Assembly (NCBI GenBank): GCA_032251515.1
Contig: JAVVDU010000066.1
Location: 1-5,514 of the forward strand
From: Carthagonibacter sp032251515
Lineage (GTDB): Bacteria > Gemmatimonadota > Gemmatimonadetes > Palauibacterales > Palauibacteraceae
Length of the DNA: 5,514 nt
Reading direction: 5' to 3'
Notes under the pieces: model-generated
Databases searched by the model: none
Seen by the model: the letters and a program-made list of their open reading frames with translations, nothing else
What the model was told of the DNA's origin: nothing
Shown here: positions 1-5,407 of the stretch, one piece after another
Position numbering within the stretch: position 1 is the first letter of the stretch
Layout: the number at the start of each line of letters is the position of its first letter
Made by a program: the position numbers and the translations under genes

Positions 1-159
1 CGTCCCCGCGGGATCGCCGCCGGGCGCCGGGTCCCCGGCCGGCTCGTGGGGCGGATTCCGCGCCGGGTCCCCGGCCGGCTCCTGCGCTCCGGCGCCGCCG
101 GGCCCGAGGAGCGCGAGCAACGCGAACCCCGCCGCCGCTTTCCTCGCCCTCGCCCTCAC
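1..159 (-). CDS. Exported protein, N-terminal fragment (runs off the left edge)
   Basis: This is the N-terminal 53 codons of a gene that continues beyond base 1. The start is GTG at 159-157, overlapping the TGA of the YbjQ-family gene as GTGA, the same junction type as between the upstream genes. The first ~25 residues form a clear signal peptide: a basic n-region (RARARK), a hydrophobic core (AGFALLALLG) and a small-residue end (GGAGA) before Gln. The mature part that remains is low-complexity, rich in Pro, Ala, Gly and Asp, and contains EPAGDPA twice, 12 residues apart, encoded by a 22-base exact DNA repeat. Such a segment is usually a flexible linker ahead of a periplasmic or surface domain. 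No domain can be recognised because the rest is missing. As the fourth member of the sigma-factor operon it may be an effector or envelope partner, but that is inferred from position only. Confidence 0.72.
   Translation of the reverse strand, partial: MRARARKAAAGFALLALLGPGGAGAQEPAGDPARNPPHEPAGDPAPGGDPAGT
24..81. repeat. Two copies of a 22-base direct repeat, period 36
   Basis: Bases 24-45 and 60-81 are identical (gcgccgggtccccggccggc followed by tc), and the bases just outside differ. The 36-base period is exactly 12 codons, so the repeat stays in frame and encodes EPAGDPA twice on the minus strand in the linker of the exported protein. It looks like a small in-frame duplication within a linker rather than a regulatory element. 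Confidence 0.85.
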
Positions 160-494
160 GGCGCCTCGCCGCCCGACTCCGACTCGGCGACCACGGCGTC
201 GCCGAACACCAGGATCTCCGACGCCGAGCCCATGATGTAGGAGGTCGTGAAGCGGACGTTCACGATCGCGTTCGCGCCGAGATCGCGGGCCGCCTCGATC
301 ATGCGGTCGATGGACTGCTCGCGGGCCTCGGCCATGAGCTTCGTGTACTCGCGGATCTCGCCGCCCACGAGATTGCGGAACACCGCCGTGATGTCGCGGC
401 CCAGGTGGCGGGCCCGGATCGTGTTTCCCCGCACGAGCCCGAAGGTGCGCGTGATGCGGTGGCCGGCGATGCCCGGCGAAGGCGTGATGATCAT
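156..494 (-). CDS. YbjQ-family (UPF0145) putative heavy-metal-binding protein
   Basis: A 112-residue protein, close to the usual ~105-110 residues of the YbjQ/UPF0145 family. Family features seen: the N-terminal strand IITPSPGIAGHRI, then GLVRGNTIRARHLGRDI, then FRNLVGGEIREYTKLM, a helix of the AREQSIDRMIEAARDLGANAIV type, and the closing strands FTTSYIMGSASEILVFGDAV. The family forms small pentameric assemblies in solved structures and is annotated as heavy-metal-binding, but no biochemical role is well established. The ATG at 494-492 overlaps the TGA of the membrane protein upstream as ATGA. The frame stays open far upstream (to about 1016), but that extension is low-complexity Arg/Gly/Ala and overlaps the anti-sigma-like gene, so it is not coding. 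No signal peptide or membrane segment is seen, so it is probably cytoplasmic. Its place in a sigma-factor operon is the unusual point. Confidence 0.93.
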   Translation of the reverse strand: MIITPSPGIAGHRITRTFGLVRGNTIRARHLGRDITAVFRNLVGGEIREYTKLMAEAREQSIDRMIEAARDLGANAIVNVRFTTSYIMGSASEILVFGDAVVAESESGGEAP

Positions 495-973
495 CGCTCG
501 ATGTCCTTGTAGGGGTCCGTCCGGAACACGAACAGCCGGTGCCGCGCCACGGAGACGAGCAGGATCACCAGCCCGAGACCCAGGGCGAGGATGCCGGCCT
601 TCACGAAGCCGGGCAGCGACGGGTCGGCGAGGAGCCCCCGCACACCCGTCCACACCGCCCAGCCGCCCGCCAGGATCGCGCCGAGCGAGACGAGGATCCA
701 GCCCACGCCGCGCTCCAGCCGCGCGTAGACGCCGTTCCAGTACCCGTCCCACGTTTCCTCGGGCGGGTTCCGCAGCCGCATGCCCATCGCCACCTCCCTG
801 AGTCGCGCGAGCCGGTCCCGCTCGGCCCGCAGGTCCGGGTCCGCCGCGAGCAGGGCGTCGAGCTCGCGCCGGTCCGCGTCCGTCAGCTCGCCGTCCAGCG
901 AGCGCATCAGCAGCTCGCGGGCCCGGTCGAGGCCCCGCCCCCCCGCCGCCGCTCCGCGGCCCCGGGGGCTCAC
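491..973 (-). CDS. Two-helix membrane protein, probable anti-sigma factor
   Basis: A 160-residue protein starting at GTG 973-971, which overlaps the sigma-factor stop as GTGA. Residues ~18-65 are a charged helical segment (LLMRSLDGELTDADRRELD, then LLAADPDLRAERDRL), resembling the N-terminal sigma-binding region of zf-HC2-type anti-sigma factors. There is no cysteine anywhere in the protein, so the His-x3-Cys-x2-Cys zinc site of that family is absent. Residues ~88-113 and ~121-143 form two hydrophobic helices separated by a short loop (LLADPSLPG), followed by a basic and polar tail ending FRTDPYKDIER. This hairpin topology would leave both ends in the cytoplasm and almost nothing in the periplasm. 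The role as anti-sigma factor rests on position directly after the sigma gene and on the N-terminal resemblance. An internal ATG at 907-905 is a possible alternative start, but it would lose the stop/start overlap. Confidence 0.8.
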   Translation of the reverse strand: MSPRGRGAAAGGRGLDRARELLMRSLDGELTDADRRELDALLAADPDLRAERDRLARLREVAMGMRLRNPPEETWDGYWNGVYARLERGVGWILVSLGAILAGGWAVWTGVRGLLADPSLPGFVKAGILALGLGLVILLVSVARHRLFVFRTDPYKDIER

Positions 974-1524
974 GGCCGCTCCTCCAGCGCCGCCGCGAGC
1001 CGACGGCGCGCCGCATACAGTCTCGACATCACCGTTCCCTCGGGGATCCCCAGCAGAGCGGCGATCCCGGCGTAGGACAGGTCCTCGAACTCGCGCAGCA
1101 CGAACACTTCCCGCTGCGCCGGCGACAGCACGTCGATCGCCGCGGCCAGCCGGCGCCGCGCCTCCGCCCGCTCGGCGGCCCGCGCCGGGTCGCCGGCTTC
1201 GGCGCGGGCGCGGGCCTCCTCCTCCAGCCAGCCGCCCGCCGCCGCGAGCTTCGCCCGGCGGGTCCTCCCGTTCCGCAGGTGGTTCAGGCACAGCCGCCGC
1301 AGGATCCCGTACAGCCAGGGATAGAAGGGCCGCGCCGGGTCCAGCGAGCGGATCGAGCGAAGCCCGCGTGCGAATGCCTCCTGCGACAGGTCGAGGGCGT
1401 CGTCGTGCGAGCCCGTCAGCCCGAGCGAGGCGAAGTAGGCGCGGCGCATGTGGCGCCGAACGAGCTCGCCGTACGCCCGCGCGTCGCCTCCGGCCGCCCG
1501 GGCCACCAGCGCGGCCTCCGGCAT
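970..1524 (-). CDS. ECF-type (group 4) RNA polymerase sigma factor
   Basis: A complete 184-residue sigma-70-family protein of the extracytoplasmic-function class, which directs RNA polymerase to alternative promoters. Sigma region 2 spans ~18-85: the core-binding part contains DDALDLSQEAFARGL (41-55), and the -10-recognition and melting part is PFYPWLYGILRRLCLNHLR (66-84). A polar, Ala/Glu/Arg-rich linker covers ~86-128. Sigma region 4 spans ~130-178: LSPAQREVFVLREFEDLSY, then the helix-turn-helix IAALLGIPEGTVMSRLYAAR that reads the -35 element. The length is typical and both domains are intact. The ATG at 1524-1522 is chosen because no earlier ATG, GTG or TTG fits before the noncoding leader. 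A GGAG at 1534-1537 sits 9 bases upstream, and the stronger GGGAGG at 1527-1532 lies only 2 bases away. ECF operons are often self-activated, but no promoter could be assigned here. Confidence 0.96.
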   Translation of the reverse strand: MPEAALVARAAGGDARAYGELVRRHMRRAYFASLGLTGSHDDALDLSQEAFARGLRSIRSLDPARPFYPWLYGILRRLCLNHLRNGRTRRAKLAAAGGWLEEEARARAEAGDPARAAERAEARRRLAAAIDVLSPAQREVFVLREFEDLSYAGIAALLGIPEGTVMSRLYAARRRLAAALEERP

Positions 1525-1645
1525 CTCCTCCCGCTCCGTGTGCAGGCGCCCCTCCCCACCGTGCGGGGCGGCGGGACGGTCCCGCCGCCTTTCGTGGATG
1601 ATTGCACGCGAGAGGGGAAGATATTCGATCCGACGGGCCGGCGGG
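1525..1645 (-). promoter_or_regulatory. Intergenic leader and likely control region of the sigma-factor operon
   Basis: These 121 bases separate the ureohydrolase stop from the sigma-factor start, both on the minus strand. They contain a patch clearly richer in A+T than its surroundings (about 1590-1630, with the minus strand reading gaatatctt and gtgcaatcatcc) and a perfect-armed palindrome at 1567-1589. No ECF-type -35 (GGAAC-like) and no convincing -35/-10 pair could be found. There is also no T-rich tail on the minus strand that would mark a classic terminator for the ureohydrolase gene. The region is therefore proposed as a promoter from position and composition only. Confidence 0.4.
1567..1589. 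repeat. 23-base inverted repeat upstream of the sigma-factor gene
   Basis: Two exact 11-base arms (ggcggcgggac and gtcccgccgcc) flank a single central base. It ends 42 bases before the sigma-factor start codon. As DNA it has the symmetry of an operator for a dimeric repressor. As RNA it would fold into a very stable hairpin in the leader. The plus strand has only TTT after it, and the minus strand is preceded by AAA with no T run following, so it is a poor match to an intrinsic terminator for the minus-strand genes. The structure is certain; its function is unknown. Confidence 0.65.
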
Positions 1646-2530
1646 TCAGACGCCCGGCGCCGCCGTCCCCATCGCCTCGTGCAGGAGCCGGCCCGCCAGC
1701 ACGGCCGTCCGGTCGCCCTCGTCGCGCTCCGGGAGCAGCTCGACGACGTCCATCCCGGCGAGATCCCAGCCGCAGTCCTGGATCATCGCGATCGCCTGGC
1801 GGGGCGAGAGGCCGCCGGGTACGGGATGGGCCACTCCCGGCGCGAAGGCGGGATCGAACACGTCGAGGTCCACCGTCAGCCAGACCCGCGCCCCCGGCCG
1901 GAGCACGTCCGGCAGGTCGGGCGAGGCGAGGATCGGGCCGCCCGCCAGGTCGCGCGCCTCCACGATCGCCAGGCGGCCCGGGTGCAGGCGCGCCACCTCC
2001 GCCTGGGCGTGGTTCAGGGTGCGCACGCCGATCAGCGTCACCGAGGAGACGTGCTCCATCTCCAGCAGGCGGGCGGCCGTGCAGGCGTGCGACCAGCGGT
2101 CGCCACCGTACGCGGGGTAGAGGTCGGGGTGCGCATCGAGCTGGACGACGTGCACCGGCTCGCCCCGCGCCCCGAGCCCCGCGACGAGGGGGACGGTGAT
2201 CCCGTGATCGCCGCCGGCCACGAACAGGGTGCGCCCGCTCCCGAAGACCCGGGCGGCCCGGACCGCGTACGACTCGCGCGTCGCCTCCCAAGTCGACTCG
2301 GGCAGCCAGTCGCCCAGGTCGGCCACCGCACCCGCGAGGTCCACGCCCGTCTCGGTCGTGGCGTTGTACACCCGCCCGTCGTAGGCGAAGCGGATGCGGG
2401 CCGGCGCCTGGCGGGCGCCCCGCCGGACGCTGGACGACAGGTCGCAGGGCAGGCCCGCGAAGGCGAGCGCCAGGGTCGGATCGGCCTCGAGGGCGAGCAC
2501 GCCGGCGAGCGGCAGGGGGTGGTCGATCAT
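1646..2530 (-). CDS. Ureohydrolase of the arginase/agmatinase family
   Basis: A 294-residue manganese enzyme of the family that splits guanidino compounds into urea and an amine (agmatine to putrescine, arginine to ornithine and others). All metal-binding motifs are present: GGDHG (106-110, His109), DAHPD (132-136, Asp132, His134, Asp136) and DLDVFDP (221-227, Asp221, Asp223). The family's APGVAHPVPGG turn follows at 230-240, and Glu264 sits in DVVELLPERD. The N-terminal GLPCDLSSSVRRGARQAPARIR region (26-47) matches the usual entry strand. The whole length fits agmatinases (~290-310 residues). ATG 2530 is chosen because AGAGGA (2538-2543) sits 7 bases upstream; a GTG at 2593 would add 21 unrelated residues and lacks such a site. 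The substrate cannot be fixed from motifs: agmatine, guanidinobutyrate, formimidoylglutamate or guanidine relatives are all possible. No polyamine or arginine gene is adjacent. Confidence 0.95.
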   Translation of the reverse strand: MIDHPLPLAGVLALEADPTLALAFAGLPCDLSSSVRRGARQAPARIRFAYDGRVYNATTETGVDLAGAVADLGDWLPESTWEATRESYAVRAARVFGSGRTLFVAGGDHGITVPLVAGLGARGEPVHVVQLDAHPDLYPAYGGDRWSHACTAARLLEMEHVSSVTLIGVRTLNHAQAEVARLHPGRLAIVEARDLAGGPILASPDLPDVLRPGARVWLTVDLDVFDPAFAPGVAHPVPGGLSPRQAIAMIQDCGWDLAGMDVVELLPERDEGDRTAVLAGRLLHEAMGTAAPGV

Positions 2531-2629
2531 CGGTCGGTCCTCTCGCTTGCCCGGGCGGGGGCCCGGGGCCAACATCGGTGGACGTTCCTCCACTCACGAT
2601 AGCGCCTCGCGGCGCGGGAGACACGGCCC
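2531..2629. promoter_or_regulatory. Divergent intergenic region between ureohydrolase and phosphoesterase
   Basis: These 99 bases must hold the start signals for both directions. Visible elements are the ureohydrolase ribosome-binding site (AGAGGA, minus strand, 2538-2543), the phosphoesterase ribosome-binding site (GGGAG, plus strand, 2616-2620) and a G+C-only hairpin with 7-base arms and a GGGG loop at 2550-2567. The least G+C-rich part is about 2571-2602 (aacatcggtg to cacgatag). No -35/-10 pair is convincing on either strand. Confidence 0.4.
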
Positions 2630-3541
2630 CTGGACCCGATCCGGATCCTCCACTTCAGCGACCCGCACGTGGGACTCGGCCTGTGGCGCGTCCCCCTGCG
2701 GGACTGGCCGGGCAAGCGCCTCGCCGGGGCCGTGAACCTCCTGCGTGGACGCGGACGCCGGTTCCGGGACGCCCTGCCGGCGCTCGCGGGGCTCGCTCGC
2801 CTGGCGTCCCGGGAGGGCGCCGACGCCGCCGTGTGCACGGGCGACCTGTCGGCCCTCGGCACGGACGCCGAGCTGGAGGCGGCGCGGGCGGCGGTCGACC
2901 CGTTCTTCCAGCTGCCGCTCGGCTTCGTGTGCCTGCCGGGCAACCACGACCTCTACACGGCATCGGTGCTCCGGGAGCAGCGGTTCGAGCGCTGGTTCGG
3001 GGAGGGCCTCGCCACGGACCTCCCGGCACTCAGGAGCGACGGCGCCTGGCCCCTCGTCCGCTTCCTGGGGGACGCCGCCGCCGTGGTGGCGGTGAACAGC
3101 GCCCGCCCGAACCCCTTGCCCTGGCGGTCGAGCGGCCGGGTCCCCGACGGACAGCTCGAGGGCCTGCGGGCCGCGCTCGCCCGCGCGGACGTGCGGGACC
3201 GCTTCGTGCTCGTGGCCACCCACTACGCGCCGCTGCGGGCCGACGGCAAGCCCGACGCGCCCCTGCACGGGATGGACAACGCGCCGGCGTTTCTCGACGC
3301 ATGTGCGGGAGTCCGGCGGGGAATGATCCTGTGCGGGCACATCCACCATCCGTTCCGGTGGCGGGCCGCGGGGCTGGCGGCCGAAGTCCTGTGCGCGGGC
3401 AGCGCGACGCTGGAGGTACGCCGGGCCGCCTGGTGGATCGAGGTCGGTCCGGACGGGGCGGAGATCCGGCCCGTCCGCCCGGCGACGCCTGCCAGGGACG
3501 AGTGGGAGATCGGGCCGGCAGGCGCCCCGTCCCCATCGTGA
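2630..3541 (+). CDS. Calcineurin-like metallophosphoesterase, CTG start
   Basis: A 303-residue member of the calcineurin-like metallophosphoesterase superfamily, with a two-metal active site that cleaves phosphomonoesters or phosphodiesters. The motifs appear in canonical order: ILHFSDPHVG (Asp11, His13), CTGDLS (Gly71-Asp72), GNHD (104-107), ATHYAP (His198) and CGHIHH (His237, His239). It lacks a signal peptide and membrane segment, so it is probably cytoplasmic. The start is CTG at 2630-2632, 9 bases after GGGAG (2616-2620). The frame is open only back to a TAG at 2600-2602, and no ATG, GTG or TTG occurs in between. The next candidate, GTG 2669, would delete the DPH metal ligands. The C-terminal ~30 residues are Pro-rich and run past the fold. 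It overlaps the following hydrolase gene by four bases (GTGA). The substrate is unknown; cAMP phosphodiesterase-like and UDP-diacylglucosamine-pyrophosphatase-like relatives share these motifs. Confidence 0.92.
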   Translation: MDPIRILHFSDPHVGLGLWRVPLRDWPGKRLAGAVNLLRGRGRRFRDALPALAGLARLASREGADAAVCTGDLSALGTDAELEAARAAVDPFFQLPLGFVCLPGNHDLYTASVLREQRFERWFGEGLATDLPALRSDGAWPLVRFLGDAAAVVAVNSARPNPLPWRSSGRVPDGQLEGLRAALARADVRDRFVLVATHYAPLRADGKPDAPLHGMDNAPAFLDACAGVRRGMILCGHIHHPFRWRAAGLAAEVLCAGSATLEVRRAAWWIEVGPDGAEIRPVRPATPARDEWEIGPAGAPSPS

Positions 3542-4212
3542 GCGGCGCGGCGGACCTCGAACTCCGCATCGACGTGGAGGGCCGTGGCACGGTCCCGGCC
3601 CTCCTGCGCCGCCCGAAGGAGGCGCGTGCCCTGCTCGCCCTCGCGCACGGGGCCGGCGCGGGGATGCGGCACGCGTTCCTGGAGGGCCTGTCCGCGGCGC
3701 TCGCCGCCCGGGGGATCGCCACGCTCCGCTGGGACTTTCCCTACGTGGCGGCGGGACGGAGGGCGCCGGATCGCGCCCCGGTCCTGCAGGCGTGCGTGCG
3801 GGCCGCCGTCGCGGAAGCAGGCCGCCGGGCGGGCGGGCTGCCGCTCCTCGCGGGCGGCAAGTCGATGGGCGGCCGCATGACCTCGCTTGCCGCCGAAGCG
3901 CCCCTGCCCGGCGTGCGCGGGCTCGTGTTCTTCGGCTTCCCCCTGCACCGCCCGGGCGACGGGTCGGATGCCCGGGCCGATCACCTGCCCGCCGTGAACC
4001 TCCCGATGCTGTTCCTGCAGGGAACGCGGGACCGGCTCGCGGAAGCGGCCCGCATCCGCCGGGTGTGTGCGGCGCTCGGCCCGCGGGTCACCCTCCACGT
4101 CGTGGAGGGCGCGGACCACGGCTTCGCCGTCCCGAAGCGCGCGGGCCGGACGGGGGACGACGTGGCGGCGGAGCTGGCGGGCGCGGTGGCGGCGTGGGCG
4201 GCGGGAGTGTGA
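3538..4212 (+). CDS. Small alpha/beta hydrolase, KANL3/Tex30-like family
   Basis: A 224-residue single-domain alpha/beta hydrolase, the usual size for the bacterial KANL3/Tex30 (COG3571-like) group and for dienelactone-hydrolase relatives. Visible features: the oxyanion-side loop LALAHGAGAGMRH (33-45), RWDFPY (64-69), the nucleophile elbow GGKSMGGRM (Ser109 in Gly-x-Ser-x-Gly), LFLQGTRDRLA with the acid Asp165, and EGADHGFAVPKR with catalytic His194. The triad is complete. No signal peptide is seen, so it is cytoplasmic. The GTG start at 3538-3540 overlaps the TGA of the phosphoesterase, which implies coupled translation; no strong ribosome-binding site precedes it. The reading frame continues open upstream to ~2578, but that part is an Arg/Pro-rich shadow of the phosphoesterase. 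The substrate is unknown. Pairing with a phosphoesterase could mean sequential hydrolysis of one substrate, but that is speculation. Confidence 0.92.
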   Translation: MSGAADLELRIDVEGRGTVPALLRRPKEARALLALAHGAGAGMRHAFLEGLSAALAARGIATLRWDFPYVAAGRRAPDRAPVLQACVRAAVAEAGRRAGGLPLLAGGKSMGGRMTSLAAEAPLPGVRGLVFFGFPLHRPGDGSDARADHLPAVNLPMLFLQGTRDRLAEAARIRRVCAALGPRVTLHVVEGADHGFAVPKRAGRTGDDVAAELAGAVAAWAAGV

Positions 4213-4261
4213 GGCGGGCCACCGTCGTCCGTCAGGCGATCACCGTTCCGGCGAGGACGAG
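4213..4261. other. Short convergent intergenic gap
   Basis: These 49 bases separate two genes that point at each other. A 6-base complementary pair (tcgtcc near 4225-4231 and ggacga near 4255-4260) spans a loop too long to be convincing, and no T run follows in either direction. No intrinsic terminator can be claimed. Confidence 0.4.
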
Positions 4262-5395
4262 CTACGGGAGGACCTCCACGACCCGGCCGCCGCGTTCCTC
4301 GTAACCGATCAACCGCATCGCGGTGCGGGACTCCAGGAAGCCCTGGCGGAACCGGCCGGTCTCAAGATGTTCCCGCCGGAAGATGGGGACCCGGATCCGC
4401 CACTCGCTCACGATCCACCCGCCCGACGGAAGCCGTCGGAATTCGAGCTCGCCGCCCACGTCGCGCACCTGCGCCGCCGGACCCTCGAGCCGTGCGTAGG
4501 CGAACTCGAGGGAGCGCAGCTCGTGCGTCGCCGCGTCCAGCCACAGCGTGCCGCGGATGTCCGGCGGTCCGTGCCGCTCGGCGGGACGGAAGCGCAGGCC
4601 GATCCGGTCGCCGGCCGGACCGCCCTCCTCCCGCAGGTCGAAGCAGCGGGTGCCGGTGAAGGCGTCGGCCAGCAGCACCTCGAGGTCGGGGCCGAACCAG
4701 GCCAGCGCATCGTCGACGGGCCGCACGAACCCGTCGCGCAGGAGATCCTCGGCAGGCAGCGTGTGGAAGGCCTGCGGATCGTCCAGGACGACCTTCCGGG
4801 TGGCCTCGTCTCCGGCCCCGCGCGGCCATCCGCGCGCGTCGAGGATTCTCTCGTGGAGCCGAACCCGGTAGCGGTGCCCGCCGTCCCGCAGCGTCAGCCG
4901 CGTCGTTTCGAGCGCCTTCCGCATCTCCGACCACACGGCGAACACCCGCCGGCCGCGGACCGGATCCAGCCCGCAGGCGCTCGCTCCCTCGACTTCGAGC
5001 GGGGGAAGGACGAGGGGGCGCAGCGGTGCGTCGATCTGCAGAAAGGAAGCGCCTTCGGGACCGATCTCGACCTGCCGTTCCACGTCCTCGTGGCCGATCC
5101 TCGACATGCGCAGGGAGTAGCGTCCCGCCGGAGCGCGGAGGGCGAAGCGGCCCTCGGAGTCGGTGAGCCGGGCCGCCACGACGGCTCCCGCGTCGTCGCG
5201 CAGTTCCACGATCGCCCCGGGAGCCCCGGTCTCGGCCCCGGCCTCGACCACCCGGCCGCGGAGCACCTGCGCCGGGGTGGGCGCGGGAGTCGCCGCCGCG
5301 AGGATGCCGGTCAGGAGCACGGCCCGGCACACCGCGCCGGGTACTCGGCAGGCCGGGCGGCGCCCCGCGGGCCGGAGCCGGGAACGGGTGCGCAC
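4262..5395 (-). CDS. Secreted protein with carboxypeptidase-regulatory-like domain
   Basis: A 377-residue exported protein. The N-terminus has an Arg-rich n-region (1-19), a hydrophobic core AVLLTGILAAA (25-35) and a cleavage-like end TPAPTPAQ (~36-43). Next comes a carboxypeptidase-regulatory-like beta-sandwich (~44-122) with the typical pattern GRVVEAG, GAIVELRD, then TDSEGRFALRAPAGRYSLR, then RIGHEDVERQVEI. The remaining ~240 residues start with CGLDPVRGRRVFAVWSEMRKAL (split as CGLDP at 141-145 and FAVWSEMRKAL at 152-162) and alternate beta-type segments to the end. Similar two-part proteins are common in Gemmatimonadota-like bacteria, function unknown. The mature protein keeps only two cysteines, Cys141 and Cys251, which could form a disulfide. 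The start is GTG 5395-5393, with GGGGAG at 5401-5406 five bases upstream; a second GTG at residue 22 has no such site. It lies 12 bases after the stop of the upstream partial gene, so co-transcription is likely. Confidence 0.9.
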   Translation of the reverse strand: MRTRSRLRPAGRRPACRVPGAVCRAVLLTGILAAATPAPTPAQVLRGRVVEAGAETGAPGAIVELRDDAGAVVAARLTDSEGRFALRAPAGRYSLRMSRIGHEDVERQVEIGPEGASFLQIDAPLRPLVLPPLEVEGASACGLDPVRGRRVFAVWSEMRKALETTRLTLRDGGHRYRVRLHERILDARGWPRGAGDEATRKVVLDDPQAFHTLPAEDLLRDGFVRPVDDALAWFGPDLEVLLADAFTGTRCFDLREEGGPAGDRIGLRFRPAERHGPPDIRGTLWLDAATHELRSLEFAYARLEGPAAQVRDVGGELEFRRLPSGGWIVSEWRIRVPIFRREHLETGRFRQGFLESRTAMRLIGYEERGGRVVEVLP

Positions 5396-5407
5396 GGTCG
5401 CTCCCCG

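Noticed and set aside
495..1016. N-terminal extension of the YbjQ-family frame to 286 residues
   Set aside because: It is low-complexity and overlaps the membrane anti-sigma-like gene in another frame; the family length and the ATGA junction support the start at 494.
1525..1645. Intrinsic terminator for the ureohydrolase gene
   Set aside because: The strong palindrome here is followed on the minus strand by a C/G-rich sequence rather than a T run, so the signal is not supported.
2531..2593. Longer ureohydrolase start at GTG 2593
   Set aside because: The 21 extra residues resemble no family sequence, no ribosome-binding site precedes it, and the ATG at 2530 has a good one.
1448..2602. Long plus-strand open frame opposite the ureohydrolase
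   Set aside because: It is antisense to a gene with complete catalytic motifs and shows only His/Arg/Gly-rich composition, as expected of a shadow frame in G+C-rich DNA.
2578..3537. Open frame upstream of the alpha/beta hydrolase that would make a 544-residue fusion protein
   Set aside because: It is Arg/Pro/Gly-rich with no family pattern and lies out of frame over the phosphoesterase, whose five metal motifs are intact. The hydrolase begins naturally at GTG 3538.
4362..5330. Second long minus-strand open frame within the secreted-protein gene
   Set aside because: It is dominated by Arg, Gly, Ala and Pro and has no recognisable domain; the frame with signal peptide and beta-sandwich pattern is the real one.
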